64,000 nt of DNA from the NCBI GenBank assembly GCA_002077045.2, contig KZ111141.1, positions 1,202,109 to 1,266,108 on the forward strand, written 5' to 3'. The DNA is from Rachicladosporium sp. CCFEE 5018 (Eukaryota; Ascomycota; Dothideomycetes; Cladosporiales; Cladosporiaceae). Position numbers and translations under genes: made by a program. A model generated the notes under the pieces. It saw only the letters and a program-made list of their open reading frames with translations, did no database searches and was not told the DNA's origin. This document shows positions 47,184-58,750 of the stretch, piece after piece. Each line of letters begins with the position of its first letter. Positions within the stretch are counted from its first letter, which is position 1.

Positions 47184-47477
47184 TGGAGGGTGAGCGATTG
47201 GACTGAGTGATTGAATCAACGTAGGATAGACAGCTAGATATCTACAAACATACACAGGGCATGACTTCCAAACGTTGCCGTGAGCTCTTGTCGTCCGTCG
47301 CGGGTGGCCACGCGACCGCACCGCAGCAGAGCAGATAACCCACTATTTACCGAGTTCAACCCCTGACTGACGGCGTCAATCGTCGTCTAGGGTACACCAT
47401 TCACCTGCGCCATGTCAGCACTCGTCGATGCCCAAGTAGAGAGCAACTTACCATCACTCAGAAGGTTGTTACGCCTT

Positions 47478-49385
47478 CTAGAGCTGCACAGTAGCATGCC
47501 TTCCCAAGACCCCCCTCTCCAGAACTTGATCCAAAAGCCCCAAGTCCAAACTCGGCCGACGGCTCCCGACTGGCGAATTCAACGCAGTGCCCATACGCGA
47601 AACATCCCTGGACTTGATGATAGCCTCATCCCGCGCCGGCTTCTTCTCTTCCCGTTCTTTCGCGATACTCTCCGCGAACTTCGAGCGCTTTCGAAACCAT
47701 TCACCCCACTTCCAGAAGATGAAGACTGGGATCACCAGCAAGATGGCTGGAAGACACAGGATCAGGGTAGGGATGACCAGTTGCCACTTCGTGCCAGGCA
47801 TAATGTTGGAGTAAAGCGGATTGACGTAGAGCGCAGCGATACCGGCAAGGAAGTCACGGCAGAAGCCGTTTCCTCCCGTGGCTGAGGCACAGTAGGCGCC
47901 GTAGGCGGCGACCATGTAGTCTATCGTGGCCACGTAGATAGCCAGATTCGCGATGCCGATCAGGACGATGAAGACTTGAGGGATGATCCAGTGTGGGACC
48001 AGTGGAGGACCAAGCGCGGAGAAGCCGAAGCCGAGAAAACCTAGAGGGAGGAGCACGGATGTGAAGAGAAGCGGTAACAGGCGAGCTTCTGGTTTTATGG
48101 CGGACAGCTGCCCGTTGCCACGCTCGATGGCCTTGGTGTTGCGACGGAAGAAGGGGATGAAGAAGACCGCGCCGAGAGTGTAGCCGAGGAGCAGACTGGA
48201 GAAGAAGATGTTAGCTGGACACACGCGGGCCAGCATGGGATTAGGATAACTTACGAGAAGAAGCTCAGACCCGTAGGGACTGGACCAAAGCCCCAAAGCG
48301 TCAGCACCATGCCGAAGCTGTTGAGACCTGTGAAGATGAGGGCATCGCTGAAGCCACTTAAGAGCGACAAGAAGGCGACGATAGGCTCCGTGAGTAGAAA
48401 GTGATAAGGACGCCACATGAGGTCTCGGCACTCCTTGAAGTCAGTGCGCTCGAGAAAGTTGCCCTTGAACTCGTTGGGACCGAAGAGTGTCATGTCGGAG
48501 GGCTGGCTTCCTGCCTTCTGAGCAATAGCTGCTTTGCGCCGCCGACGAGCCGTCTTGTCGAGCATAACGCTACTACGAGTCTCGGGTACAATAAAGTAGT
48601 GCGCAGTCTGGGCGACAACGCCGAGAATAAGCTGAAGATAGAAGACCCACTGCCAGGGAAGATAAGCCTCAACGAAACCGCCAGCGATAGGTGCGATAAC
48701 CGAACCAGCGCAAGAAGCGTAAGAGATGTACAGAACGGCGTACTGCTGATCCATTGGCTCGAACATGTCCGCGACGATACCGAGTGTAACACTACCACCT
48801 GCCGAGGAGAGTCCACCGAGTATACGAGCAGCCAGAACAGTCGGAAATCTCGTGGCGAACATACAAGGCAGCTGGAAGACGTTCACGAGGAAGAGCGAGG
48901 CTTGCAGGACCCAGAAGCGACCGAGCTCTTCAGACCATGGTGCCCAAAGTTCGCAGCCGAAGGCGTACGCTAGGAGGAAGGCCATCTGACCGAGACGGAT
49001 AGTATTCTCGGTTTCGCCAAAATCCTCGGCCATACCCTGTACATCGCATTAGCATGCTAAGTGACGCTCAAGTATGCAAGTCGCGACTTACTGGAACACC
49101 GTTGGCGTAGATGGCTGCATTGAAATTCATACTGATTTGGCAGTAGAAGACCGCAGTCAGGATGAGCCATTTCTTCCAATTGTCGAAGGCAAAGGCAGTC
49201 GCCTCGTAGCAATTCTCCTCTTCTAGCTTGCGCCTCTCACCAAGATTGCTGGCGGCGCTCTGTTGGCGCACCTGCGCATCAGTCTTCTCATTCAGCTCTT
49301 GCTGCTGACCGCGACTACTGATTGCGCTCTGCTGTCGCACCTGCGCGTCAGACTTTCCCGTCATATCGGCGTTCGAGTCAGCCAT
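47478..49385 (-). CDS. MFS drug/polyamine-type transporter (DHA1 family; haplotype 1)
   Basis: Exons 49092-49385, 48255-49036 and 47478-48195 are joined by 55- and 59-bp introns; 597 residues. The cytosolic N-terminus (about 75 residues) carries two copies of a DAQVRQQSA-containing unit. Twelve membrane segments follow. Motifs include YANGVPGMAEDF before helix 2, ARILGGLSSAGGSVTLGIVADMF (the helix 4/5 region) and WRPYHFLLTEPIVAFLSL after the central loop, as in fungal DHA1 proteins related to Tpo/Flu1 transporters. It should export small molecules at the plasma membrane by proton antiport; the substrate is not readable. It shares a divergent 1.1-kb region with the epsin gene. Confidence 0.86.
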
Positions 49386-50474
49386 GGTCGTGATCAAAAT
49401 TCGTTATTGTAAAGTCAGAAGTTTTGGGGAAGAAGTGTGGGGAGACGAGCAGATACAGAAAGTGTTGGGGAACGGTACTTGTACGCTGGGAGACGGAACA
49501 AAAGAATCTTGGACGAAATCGAGGACATTGGAAGTGCGCTCCGCACTTTGCGTGCGTGACCCGCAAGACCCTGTGGTCGGGAAAGTGTAGATCTTGTCAA
49601 AGACCAGTCATGTTGAAGGTATTGCAATTGACCTTTAGGGGAGCGTCCGTCGGCTGGTAAAGCTTATAGCTCCGCCGGAGATCGAAGCACAATCAGCATC
49701 GCGTTGCGATAACGAATACTTGCCATGAGCTTTTGCGAAGATCGTAAGCAGGCAATCGCGAAGCTCGTTCCGTCAATGTCAGACGCGTTGAGCATGTGTT
49801 GGTCTTGCTGGCTCTCTGGCAATAGCTTGACCAGCTGTAAAGTACGCAGCATCTTGGCAGACGCGTAGCACAGTGATTCTGCATGCACAGCATTGGGAGA
49901 GGAACGAGTGGTGCACGTTCGGCCACTGAATGTATCGCGGGCTCTTAAGCACCCGTAATGTTCAGATGACGATAGCCCACAGCGTTATGCTTCGAATGAA
50001 TAGATCCCGGCATCGTGGTATCTGCTTCCATGTGAGAAGCCAAGAGGTGAAGTCGAAAGGTCAGCATTGCGCAGCAGTGGCGCCGGAGTATGCGGAGTGG
50101 CTTTTGAGACGACGCGCACGCGTGGTAAGCGACGAACACGCTCGCCTGGGCTTGACGGCGTTAGGTCGCCGTATCACCCAGTCTCTCCTCAAAGTATTCG
50201 TGCCGTTTCCATTCACTGACGAAAGTCTTATTTGTGTCCTCGCAAGGCAGCGTGGGAAGGAACAAGGGAGGTTCATCGACCGGCGGATAAATTGCGGCTC
50301 CAGCCACACATTGCATCATCCCGCGCAGTGGAAGTGAAGTGAGCTCTTGGTCGCCGAGCATTTGGGCCGGTGACAGAAACAACTACATTGCTTTGCCTGG
50401 ACCTTTGTCGGACCGAACAATACCAAGCGCAAATTCCAGACCATCATTACCGAAACCACACCAAACAGCGCAAG
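49386..50474. other. Divergent promoter, MFS transporter / epsin
   Basis: A 1.09-kb spacer. The first 560 bp aligns with 63440-64000. It holds no consistent open frame and presumably contains both promoters. Confidence 0.5.
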
Positions 50475-52250
50475 ATGTCGGGCGTACTGCGCAGCGTCAA
50501 GAACGTGACCAAGGGCTACTCCTCGGTCCAGGTCAAGGTCCGCAATGGTATGATGTAGAGAGAAAGCGATGACTGCGCGCATGGCTAATGGGATGGTATA
50601 GCGACGTCCAACAATGCCTGGGGCCCTACGGGCACGGAGATGGCAGACATCGCCCGTATCACCTACAACAGCAGCACGGATTTCTACGAAGTAATGGACA
50701 TGCTAGACAAACGCCTGAACGACAAAGGCAAGAACTGGCGTCACGTGCTGAAAAGTCTAAAAGTGCTGGATTATTGCTTGCATGAGGGGAGCGAACTGGT
50801 GGTGACGTGGGCGAGGAAGAACATCTATATCATCAAGACGTTACGGGAGTTTATATACCTTGACGAGGAGAGTAGAGATGTGGGCGCGAGCAGTATGTCG
50901 CACGTCAGATTTCTCTCACAGGAAGTAGGCTGACATGTATTCACAGTCCGATCGTCAGCAAAAGAGCTCACGTCACTGATCATGGATGAGGAGAGATTGC
51001 GCGCGGAGAGGCAAAACCGCGGGTCATGGAAGTCGCGTGTGACTGGACTGGAGGATATGGGCGCAATGGCTGGCATGGGCAGCGAGGGTGAATCGTCTCG
51101 TCCAAACAGGCGCAATCGAGCCCGGACGAACGAGGACGAGAATGACCTGGAGATGCGACTTGCGCTGGAGGCCAGCAAGAACGAGGCGGAGGAGTCTGCT
51201 CGCAGGCAGCCAAGAAGTACCGGAGGCGAAACGGACGATGACCTTGAGAAGGCGTTGAAGCTCAGTCGCGAGGAAGAAGAGCTACGAAAACGAGAGCTTG
51301 AAGATCGGAACCAATCAAACCTGCTGTTCGACGATACGCCAGAGCAAGCAGCGCAACCGACTGGCTTCAATCAAGGCTACCAACAGCAAGCGGCAGTGGA
51401 CTGGTTCGGTAATCCTGTACAGCAGCCACAGCAACAACCACAGCAATCGCAACAGACTGGCTTCCTCAACAACGCATACAACCAGCCTCAGCAGACTGGT
51501 TTCCAGAACGGCTACGGTGGCTATGGCTACCAGCAGCCACAGCAGACAGGCTATGAAGCGATGCAGCAGCCACAAGCGCAGTTCGTACAGCCGCAAAACA
51601 CATATAACCCGTGGGCACAACAAACACAACAGCAACAGCCGATCCAGGAGCAACCCACAGCGATAGCCGGCTCTAATAACCCATGGGCGACGTCCCAAAA
51701 TCAATCCCCGCTCGCGGTGCAGCCAACCGGGAGCAACAACCCGTTCGCCACCCAGCGCCCACAACAACAATCGACGACATCGAGAACACCCACCCTTTCA
51801 ACGTTGCAAGAACAACAGACTGCCTCGCAGTTCAATGCCCGTCCGAACCCCATCTCGAACTTCACCGCTCCCGTACAACCGCAACAACAGCAACAGCCAC
51901 CCAAAGCAATCGACCCGTATCAAGCCCGCCTCAACGCACTCCTTTCATCGGGCGAAGGTCAAGACACTTTTGGCAATGTTGGCGACCTGCGCATGCCCGC
52001 ACAACACACTGCGCCGTCAACATTCGTCAACTCGGCTGGCGCAGGCAGTATGGGCAGGCTCGAGGCGGCCAAGACTGGTAATAACCCTTTCATGGCGCAG
52101 CAACAAGGCCAGCAGCCGTTGCAGGGTCAGTACACGGGGATGCCAAACACGCAATACCAGAGCCAAACTGGCTATGCAGGAGGGAGCAATCCATTCGGGA
52201 TGAGGCCACAGCAACAGGGCCAGCAGGGAGGGAGTCTGATAGATCTGTGA
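50475..52250 (+). CDS. ent1: Epsin (ENTH-domain endocytic adaptor)
   Basis: Exons 50475-50547, 50602-50892 and 50947-52250, with introns of 54 bp each; 555 residues. Residues about 10-145 form the ENTH domain (YNSSTDFYEVMDMLDKRL, KNWRHVLKSLKVLDY, EGSELVVTWARKN), which binds PtdIns(4,5)P2. Two ubiquitin-interacting motifs follow near residues 186-203 (LEMRLALEASKNEAEE) and 218-232 (LEKALKLSREEEE). The rest is Gln-rich with repeated QQTGF/QQTGY units and three NPF motifs (about residues 384, 499, 535) for EH-domain partners. It ends in SLIDL, a C-terminal clathrin box as in yeast Ent1/Ent2. Together these mark a clathrin-coat adaptor for ubiquitylated cargo at the plasma membrane. Only this haplotype is in the window. 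Confidence 0.95.
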
Positions 52251-52532
52251 GTAGAGCTTGGAGGACAGCAGAGGTAGCGTCATTCGATCTAGCGAGGCGG
52301 CATGTACAGTCCGTCACTTGAGCCTCAACTGAATCCGTGTTCACCTATCATCCATACAAAGTCATTCCCGGAGTAAAGCCGGCGCAATCAAGGACGCGCT
52401 TTCCGAACGCGTGCCTCGAACATTGCACATCAACAAATCAGCATACTCAACGTAGAGCCCTAGATCGTACTACAGAACGCATCGGACAGGTCTTCCATCG
52501 CATCGCCCCTTTCTGCGAAATCTGCGCGCCTC

Positions 52533-53291
52533 ATGGCTACCTCCTCCCACCCTCCCTTCCCCTCCCGCCCCTACACCTCCAACCTCTCAACGCGCCAGCC
52601 CTACGCCCAACAAAACACAACTCCCTATCAACCCACACCCTCCTTCGCGCCACCGCAACAACAGCAGCCTCCCCAACAGACGTACCAACCACCCACGCAA
52701 CAACCCCAACGGACAGGCTCGCGGCCACAACAACAGCAGCCCCCTCCCCCGCAGCAACAACAATCAGCCACAAGCACGCTATCGCCAGACCAACTGGATG
52801 AGATCAATGAAGCATTCACGCTCTTCGATCTGGATAAGGACGGCTACATAGACTACCATGAGCTCAAAGTCGCCCTGAAAGCTCTAGGCTTCGACCTCCC
52901 CAAAACCGAGATCCTCTCTTTGCTACAGGAAACCGGCATACCAGCCACAGAGCTCCATCCCACAGGCAAAGGCAAAGCGCCCGTACAGCAACAAAACGAA
53001 CCGCATTTCCTCGGCCCGTCGCGATTACTGCTCCCGCAACAGTCGTTCGTGGAGATAGCAGCGCAACGGATAAGTATACGGGATCCGGCAGAGGAGATTC
53101 TGCGGGCGTTTGAGCTGTTTGACGTAGAGGGAAAGGGGAGAATAGAGCTGGAGGATCTGCGACGGGTTGCGAGGGAGTTGGGAGAGGGACTGCAGGATGA
53201 GGAGCTGGTGGCTATGATTGAGGAGTTTGATGTAAGGGGTGAGGGAGGGATTGATCGGGATGCGTTCCTGGGGATCTGCTTGGGGAGCTAG
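52533..53291 (+). CDS. Centrin-like EF-hand protein with a Gln/Pro-rich N-terminus
   Basis: A single exon of 252 residues beginning 282 bp after the epsin stop. Residues 1-80 are Pro/Gln-rich and unstructured. EF-hand 1 has a canonical loop at about residue 99 (DLDKDGYIDYHE), and its flanks (EAFTLFD, LKVALKALGFDLPK) are typical of centrin/Cdc31. EF-hand 2 is not recognisable and is replaced by a loop with a PTGKGKAPVQQQ insertion. EF-hands 3 and 4 (about residues 197 and 233; DVEGKGRIELED, DVRGEGGIDRDA) are present but lack some acidic ligands. Centrin acts in spindle-pole-body duplication and mRNA export. The degenerate loops and the tail make this a centrin-family member rather than certain Cdc31. 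Confidence 0.78.
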   Translation: MATSSHPPFPSRPYTSNLSTRQPYAQQNTTPYQPTPSFAPPQQQQPPQQTYQPPTQQPQRTGSRPQQQQPPPPQQQQSATSTLSPDQLDEINEAFTLFDLDKDGYIDYHELKVALKALGFDLPKTEILSLLQETGIPATELHPTGKGKAPVQQQNEPHFLGPSRLLLPQQSFVEIAAQRISIRDPAEEILRAFELFDVEGKGRIELEDLRRVARELGEGLQDEELVAMIEEFDVRGEGGIDRDAFLGICLGS

Positions 53292-55818
53292 TGAGTGTTC
53301 GGAGTTGAGTATGGCACAGAACTTTGTTGCAGGGTTGATGCGGTCACTTGGATTGGGTGGGAGCGATGGCGTTCTAGCGAAGTGTGGCTTTTGTATGAGG
53401 ATACTTGGATTCACGGCACGAAATGATGAGACTGCAAGCGATTGAGATTGGAGAGTTATTTTAGTTGGAGTCAACCTTGATTCATCGTTCTTCCGACTGC
53501 ATTGTTGACTTGATGCTGACGGTTGAAACTGTGCTTGAGCCAATGTCAGCTGTTGTCCAGGACCATGCGCGCTTGTACAAGTTGTGATGACCAAGGAGAG
53601 AGAAGTCAGAATCAAAGACCCGGTCAGGGGTCATCTCATCAAAGCATAAGCTATGTCGACCGTCGTGAGATATGATATGAGTTCATCATTGTGCGTTGTG
53701 AAGAGATGCAGGTGAAGGTGGGAGCCGAGGACGACATACGTTGAGAGCTGCAGCGGCAGATAACCTCCGGACGCTGTGCGTGGCGATCGCTGGACATGTC
53801 GGCTCTGTGAGGGAAGTTAGCGGGATGTTCGCCTGTGGTTCCGCTGAGCATATGGCTTGGACGTCGCGAATCAGATAACACCTCTCGTCACTGCCAACCG
53901 GTCAAGGTAGGCTTGGACATATGCTTGTCAAAGATAAAAAGTTGTATCATCCTTTGATTGGGGAGTAAATATGTAGCAGTAGCTTACCTCATGTCAGTAT
54001 CGTCGGACGACATTATGAACATCGTGTTTCAACAAAGCAAGGCGCCAGCTCAGAGGTGATATGTCTATGGCTTTCGTCAGTAGCTGTGTTGTGCAAGTAT
54101 CAAGTAGCTGAGTCGGCGAAAAGTAAGTCAGATTGGCATGAATGGTTAAATAAATAGGTTGTCTGCACCGGCGAAGCCGAATAAGACTCGTCATCAAGTG
54201 TTCATCAGGAAGGCAGGGGTGCGCGAGAGTAACACGGGGAGGACTTACCAGGAACCATGGTACGTAGTGGCCGGCGTAAAGCGAGTAGCGTTAGCCCACG
54301 GCGATCTGCATGAATATGTCAGCAAATCGATCATCAGTCACAAAGATGTGATCATGGTTGCGAGGCAAGCAGTCAGTGGACGAGGTTTTCTAGGCCTGTC
54401 ACGGAATGGCATATCTGCTCATATGTTGTCGGAGCCCAGTGCCAATTCATCAGGTTGCGAAGAGATCAGAGTGTATAACACGTACCTGCTGAGGCCTGCC
54501 CGTGTCTCGTGGTGTTCCAGACCAGGTCATCTTATCACGCGTTGCTTGAGCGCACCCCACTGTCATAGGATGTTGCAAGTCCACGCATCTAGTGATGGTC
54601 CGACCCCCCCGGACTGCGTGCCTTGGGCGCGCAATCGCTTTCTCTTGCCTGCTCTTCTTCACACACGGCTTCTTGATGGATCTGACAGCAGCAAGACCAT
54701 GCTTCGCTTCCATCCTAGTCACCCCAGTCTTCGGCTTCGTAAGCTGCGGAAGCGCTTTGAGGGCCTTGATGATCTACTCGACGTGTTCTTCAGAGGCGGT
54801 AGTGAAGATGGTGACGAGCACCTACGCCCCAGATCAGAGCGCTTCGGTAGTCCGGGAAGATGTCGTAGCCATACTGGCGGTGTTCCGATTGTTTGGGTAT
54901 GATGAAGGGAAGTAACAAAGCAATGCGTGGTCCCGCTGCAATGAGTCGTTTTCAGAGAATTGCCAGAGGATGCGCCCTGAGTTGACTGATCGTCAGTCGG
55001 TGGTCTTCAATTTGAAGACAAAGCAGTGAACAGATTGGAGGTTGAAATCAGGTTAGCCGTGTTCTCACCAGCGACCCGAAGGTCTCGGTCGGTAATTCCT
55101 TTTTTGCGTATATAAAAATTTCGATCATCATTCAACATGGAAGGTGTATAGATGGGAGGAGACATACTTGCACAGAGTCGCATCTCATGCAAGGCATCAT
55201 CAGCCGGTACCCATGCTTTCGTTCGAGGTCTTGCCCGTTGCTCTGGAAAGCGTGTCAGTGACCGTGTGGCACCCAATGCACGTGTAGCTTCGAGATATGA
55301 TATTGCTAATCAGACTGACGTAGCAAGTACAGTTTCAGTTCTCCGAAGAGATCAAAGACTCTAGTTTGATTGCGGTTGTTGCGGTTTCATCGTGAAGGAA
55401 AGTTAGGTTGTGGAGAAAGAGGCTTACGTACCCTGAGCAAGCTGCAATGGCTCCTCAGCCCATGTCATATGCCATATTGCTCATCACGCGCTGGCGTGGG
55501 AGCGGAGGTCTGCGTCGTTGCGGACGTAAAGATTGTATGTTGCTGGAGAGGTGAAGTTCGAGGATCGGAAAATGCGAGTCTACACAGCTTCGACTCTTGG
55601 CATTACCGAATCACGCTAAGCTGCTTTAGATTGCTGCCCTCGGAGCACGAACAGTACAGGTTGGTAGAATGTTGACTTGTGCCGTCACAGGTTGCTTCGT
55701 ATTGTCAACTAATGGGAACCTTGCCAGCGCATCTCAGCGTGTGAGATAGTATGTGTGAGCTATGTGTTGATAAGGTATGTGCAGATCCGATCACTTTACT
55801 CTCGCTCTCAACGATCCC
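53292..55818. other. 2.5-kb gene-poor stretch with spliced-looking minus-strand signals
   Basis: This lies between the convergent centrin-like and FBP1 genes and is far longer than other convergent spacers here. No recognisable protein is encoded. On the minus strand there are several donor-acceptor pairs that bound short exon-sized pieces: donor at 55167 (GTATGT) with an acceptor before 55098, donor at 55068 (GTGAGA), donor at 54485 (GTACGT) with an acceptor before 54305, and donor at 54248 (GTAAGT). The pieces do not join into one long frame. It could be a non-coding transcript or a decayed gene. The 247-codon plus-strand frame at 54159-54902 has no ATG start and no recognisable content. 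No tRNA or 5S rRNA was seen. Confidence 0.35.
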
Positions 55819-56978
55819 TCACTTCGCCGACACGCCGTGCTTCTTGTGAATGTCAATAACCTTCTGCACCTCATCGTAGCTGCCCATGAAGATGCCACTC
55901 CGGTCATGTATCTGCTCTGGTATCACCTCCATCATGCGGGCCATCTTACTGTTGACGGCTTGACCGCCAGCTAGGAACAACGTCAGCATACGTTTGTGGT
56001 AGAAGAGACTCTAGAGCACTCACCATTCTCGAACACCATAGCCATGGGCGCACACTCATACAAGATCCTCAACTTGCCCTTAGGGCTTTTCTTGTCTGCC
56101 GGGTATGCAAAGATACCACCATATAGTAGTGTCCTGTATGCGTCCGCTACCATGCTTCCGATATATCTGGCTGAGTACGGCTTCTCTGCCTGCTTGAGAC
56201 TCTCCACCCACTCCTTGACAGGCTCATCCCAATACTTGCTGTTTCCCTCATTGACAGAGTAGATACCTCTGTGCTTCGGCATCTGCATGTCCGGGTGTGT
56301 AAGAATGAACTCCCCGAGTGCGTTGTCCATGGTGAAACCATTTACTGGCCCGTCCTTCATCGTGAGCACAAGTTGCGCAGAAGCTCCGTACATCGTGAAG
56401 CCTGCCGACACTAGCTCTGTTCCTGGCTTGAGCAGATCTTCTTTCGTGCCCTTGGCTCCTTCAGGCAACTTGAAGATCCCGAAGATTGTTCCAACTGACA
56501 CGCCAGCATCGAGGTTACTCGAGCCATCGATAGGATCGCAGAGGACTGCATACCGTGCATCTTTGGCATCGAACACGATCGCCTCCTCCTCCTCCTCCGA
56601 GACTAGCACCCGCACTCTGCCAGACGACCGCATTGCAGCGATGAAGATGTCGTTGCCGATCACATCCAGCTTCTTCTGGTCATCGCCGGTGACGTTTGAG
56701 GATCCGGCGAGGCCGGAGAGATTGATGAGGCTGGCGCGGCGGATGTAGTAGGCGATCGACTTGAAGGAGAACTGGAGGGCGTGGCAGAGGAGGCTGCACA
56801 GTATCAGCAGTTGCCAGTGGTACAGATTGAAGGATAGCACGGCTCACGTGAAGTCACCTGTAGCCTCCTTGTGCTTGGTTTGCTCTTCGTTGAGAAATCT
56901 TGTCAAGGTGACAATGTCTGTGTTGATCTTCTCCGAGCCCACTGGGCCACCAGTCGCTTCGTGTCCGTTCGTAGCCAT
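55819..56978 (-). CDS. FBP1: Fructose-1,6-bisphosphatase
   Basis: Exons 56848-56978, 56024-56793 and 55819-55970, introns of 54 and 53 bp, 350 residues, close to the usual 340-350. The start MATNGHEATGG leads into TDIVTLTRFLNEEQ. The metal and catalytic motif CDPIDGSSNLD, the AGFTMYGASAQLV segment and LRILYECAPMAMVFENAGGQAV (split by the second intron) are family signatures. The C-terminus YDEVQKVIDIHKKHG is typical. It hydrolyses fructose-1,6-bisphosphate to fructose-6-phosphate, the controlled step of gluconeogenesis in the cytosol. In fungi it is normally repressed by glucose. The acidic SEEEEEAIVF stretch is the usual metal-site segment. Confidence 0.97.
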
Positions 56979-57570
56979 CTTAGGCTCGGGTGACGAAGAC
57001 TGGGTTGGAATGCACGAATCTGCAAATCAAGTCTTTCACCAGCACCTTCTTTCACTGTTTGGTAGTGGAGCACTTCGGTAACAAGGAGCTCTCGACTGAT
57101 GATTCTCAAGCTTTGGTCGTGTGATAGAGATAGCAAGGGGAGCGTGATGCAGCGAGGTCAGAAAAACGTGGACCTACCTGGTCTCGAGACCAACATGCTG
57201 CTATGTAGTATATCCCGGCACAGCCGCGGCATTTGCACTTGAAGACAAGAAGCCGTTGACACGATAATGGGTCTGTCGTTCCGGACGGGTATGGAGACGG
57301 CCAGTGACGATGGAGGAGGGGCTTTGGCGGGGTGGTGGAGCGAACTTCATCCGCAGAAGAGCTTCCGGTTTGCTCCGGGCTGACAGCCGGCTGAAGTCGG
57401 CATATGCTTTGGTCTATGAATGCTGTGCAGCGATGGTGGAGGATGACAGGTGGAGCAGTAGGTATTATGCACGAGTGCGACGTTCAACATATATGTACAG
57501 ATCGATCGCATGCGACGCAGCTCAGTCGACACGCTCTTCTCACGCCAGCCCTCCTCGAGCGACTCTACCA
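56979..57570. other. FBP1 promoter and transporter 3' flank
   Basis: A 592-bp stretch between two minus-strand genes, containing the FBP1 upstream region. No other gene was seen. Confidence 0.6.
57327..57378. promoter_or_regulatory. Two possible CreA/Mig1 sites (SYGGRG) upstream of FBP1
   Basis: GCGGGG at 57327-57332 (plus) and CCGGAG on the minus strand at 57373-57378, about 350-400 bp upstream of the FBP1 start. CreA/Mig1 represses gluconeogenic genes on glucose, so the position makes sense. The motif is short and common, so chance occurrence is quite possible. Confidence 0.3.
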
Positions 57571-58650
57571 TCAGCTTACCCACTGCGCAATGGTGACAGA
57601 CGATGTGTATCCCATAGCCACAATGCCCAACACAATCATCCCGATGTCCAAAGACTTTGCCGCCGTCGACTCAGCGACGCCCTTGTAGTGCAAGAATGCT
57701 GGATATATGTAAACCAAGGGCACACATGCGAATGACCCAATCAGTGCCACAAACTTGTCCAGATCACTGGCACCAAAGATTGCAATCACTGCGCACATGC
57801 TTACGATCAGCGTCCGCAGCAGGTTCTTCTTCCACTTGATAGTCGATGAAGCCTTGCCAGTGGCTTTCTCGCCAAAGAGCTTCGTCTCAATGATGCGCAC
57901 TGCGGGGAAGAGCTGGACTGGTTCGCCGACCAGCACCGCGAGTGAGTAGAGGAACTGTACAGCATTGACCAGCTTGCTGTCCTGTGGGAAGTTCGAGATG
58001 ATCTGGATCTTCGTGAACTCGCCAAAGGTGGCGTAGCAGAGCACGCCGATGGAGGTGAAGATACATGTGATGATGAACATGATCAAATAGAGTAGCTTGC
58101 TGAAGTGCTCGGGCTTGGCCATGCTGGATTGAATTGGTAGAATGAGGCCGATACCTTCGAACGTGAAGATCGCAGATCCGATGGTGAGGGTGAAAGAATC
58201 CGGGTTGAAGAGCTGGACACTCTCATTGATGCCATATTTCGCGAGACTGTGTATATCGTAGTACCAGATGTATGTTAGGCCGATCATGATGAAGAGATCG
58301 GCCAATAAAGCGGCGCCTCCAAGCTTGGAGATATTACGAATCAATCCTAGAGGTACGAGAACCACCAGCTGGATGGCGATCAAGCCAGGAATATCGAGAG
58401 GTAGGTTTCTGCGGTGTGTTACAGCTCGAAGGAACGAGTACAGATTCTCAGCCGTAAAGATCATGCCAGCGCAGACGAAGCCAAGTTGTGAAAGTCCGAC
58501 AGAGGCGAGCACTAGTGACCGGAATCGTGGTCCAACGACGATCTCGCCCAACTCGCCGTAGCCGCCTCCGCCGTAGCGTTTGCGGGTTTCCAGTAATAAG
58601 TGAAAGCATACGCTCGTTATGATCGAGACCATAACCAAGGTGATTGACGA
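57571..58650 (-). CDS. Vacuolar amino-acid transporter (AVT3/AVT4-like, Aa_trans family), 5'-truncated
   Basis: 359 residues from the gap edge to the stop; the N-terminus is lost in the 58651-58750 gap. About nine hydrophobic segments remain. Family-typical stretches include RRYGGGGYGELGE-like loop sequence (KRYGGGGYGELGE), GSAIFTFEGIGLILPIQSSM, CYATFGEFTKIQIISNFPQ and FACVPLVYIYPAFLHYK, which match the AAAP/SLC36 family and its vacuolar AVT3/AVT4 branch. It should export neutral amino acids from the vacuole by proton symport. The first membrane helix and the regulatory N-terminus cannot be judged. Confidence 0.86.
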   Translation of the reverse strand, partial: SSITLVMVSIITSVCFHLLLETRKRYGGGGYGELGEIVVGPRFRSLVLASVGLSQLGFVCAGMIFTAENLYSFLRAVTHRRNLPLDIPGLIAIQLVVLVPLGLIRNISKLGGAALLADLFIMIGLTYIWYYDIHSLAKYGINESVQLFNPDSFTLTIGSAIFTFEGIGLILPIQSSMAKPEHFSKLLYLIMFIITCIFTSIGVLCYATFGEFTKIQIISNFPQDSKLVNAVQFLYSLAVLVGEPVQLFPAVRIIETKLFGEKATGKASSTIKWKKNLLRTLIVSMCAVIAIFGASDLDKFVALIGSFACVPLVYIYPAFLHYKGVAESTAAKSLDIGMIVLGIVAMGYTSSVTIAQWVS

Positions 58651-58750
58651 NNNNNNNNNNNNNNNNNNNNNNNNNNNNNNNNNNNNNNNNNNNNNNNNNN
58701 NNNNNNNNNNNNNNNNNNNNNNNNNNNNNNNNNNNNNNNNNNNNNNNNNN
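58651..58750. other. Assembly gap (100 N)
   Basis: Exactly 100 N. It truncates the transporter gene and is followed by the start of the second copy of the same locus, so the two sides are not true neighbours. Confidence 1.

Noticed and set aside
54159..54902. A 247-codon plus-strand open frame in the gene-poor stretch
   Set aside because: It begins with a non-ATG codon, has erratic composition and no recognisable motif; retained only as part of an unexplained region.
53292..55818. tRNA or 5S rRNA gene in the long spacer
   Set aside because: No credible A-box/B-box pair or 5S-like sequence was found by eye.
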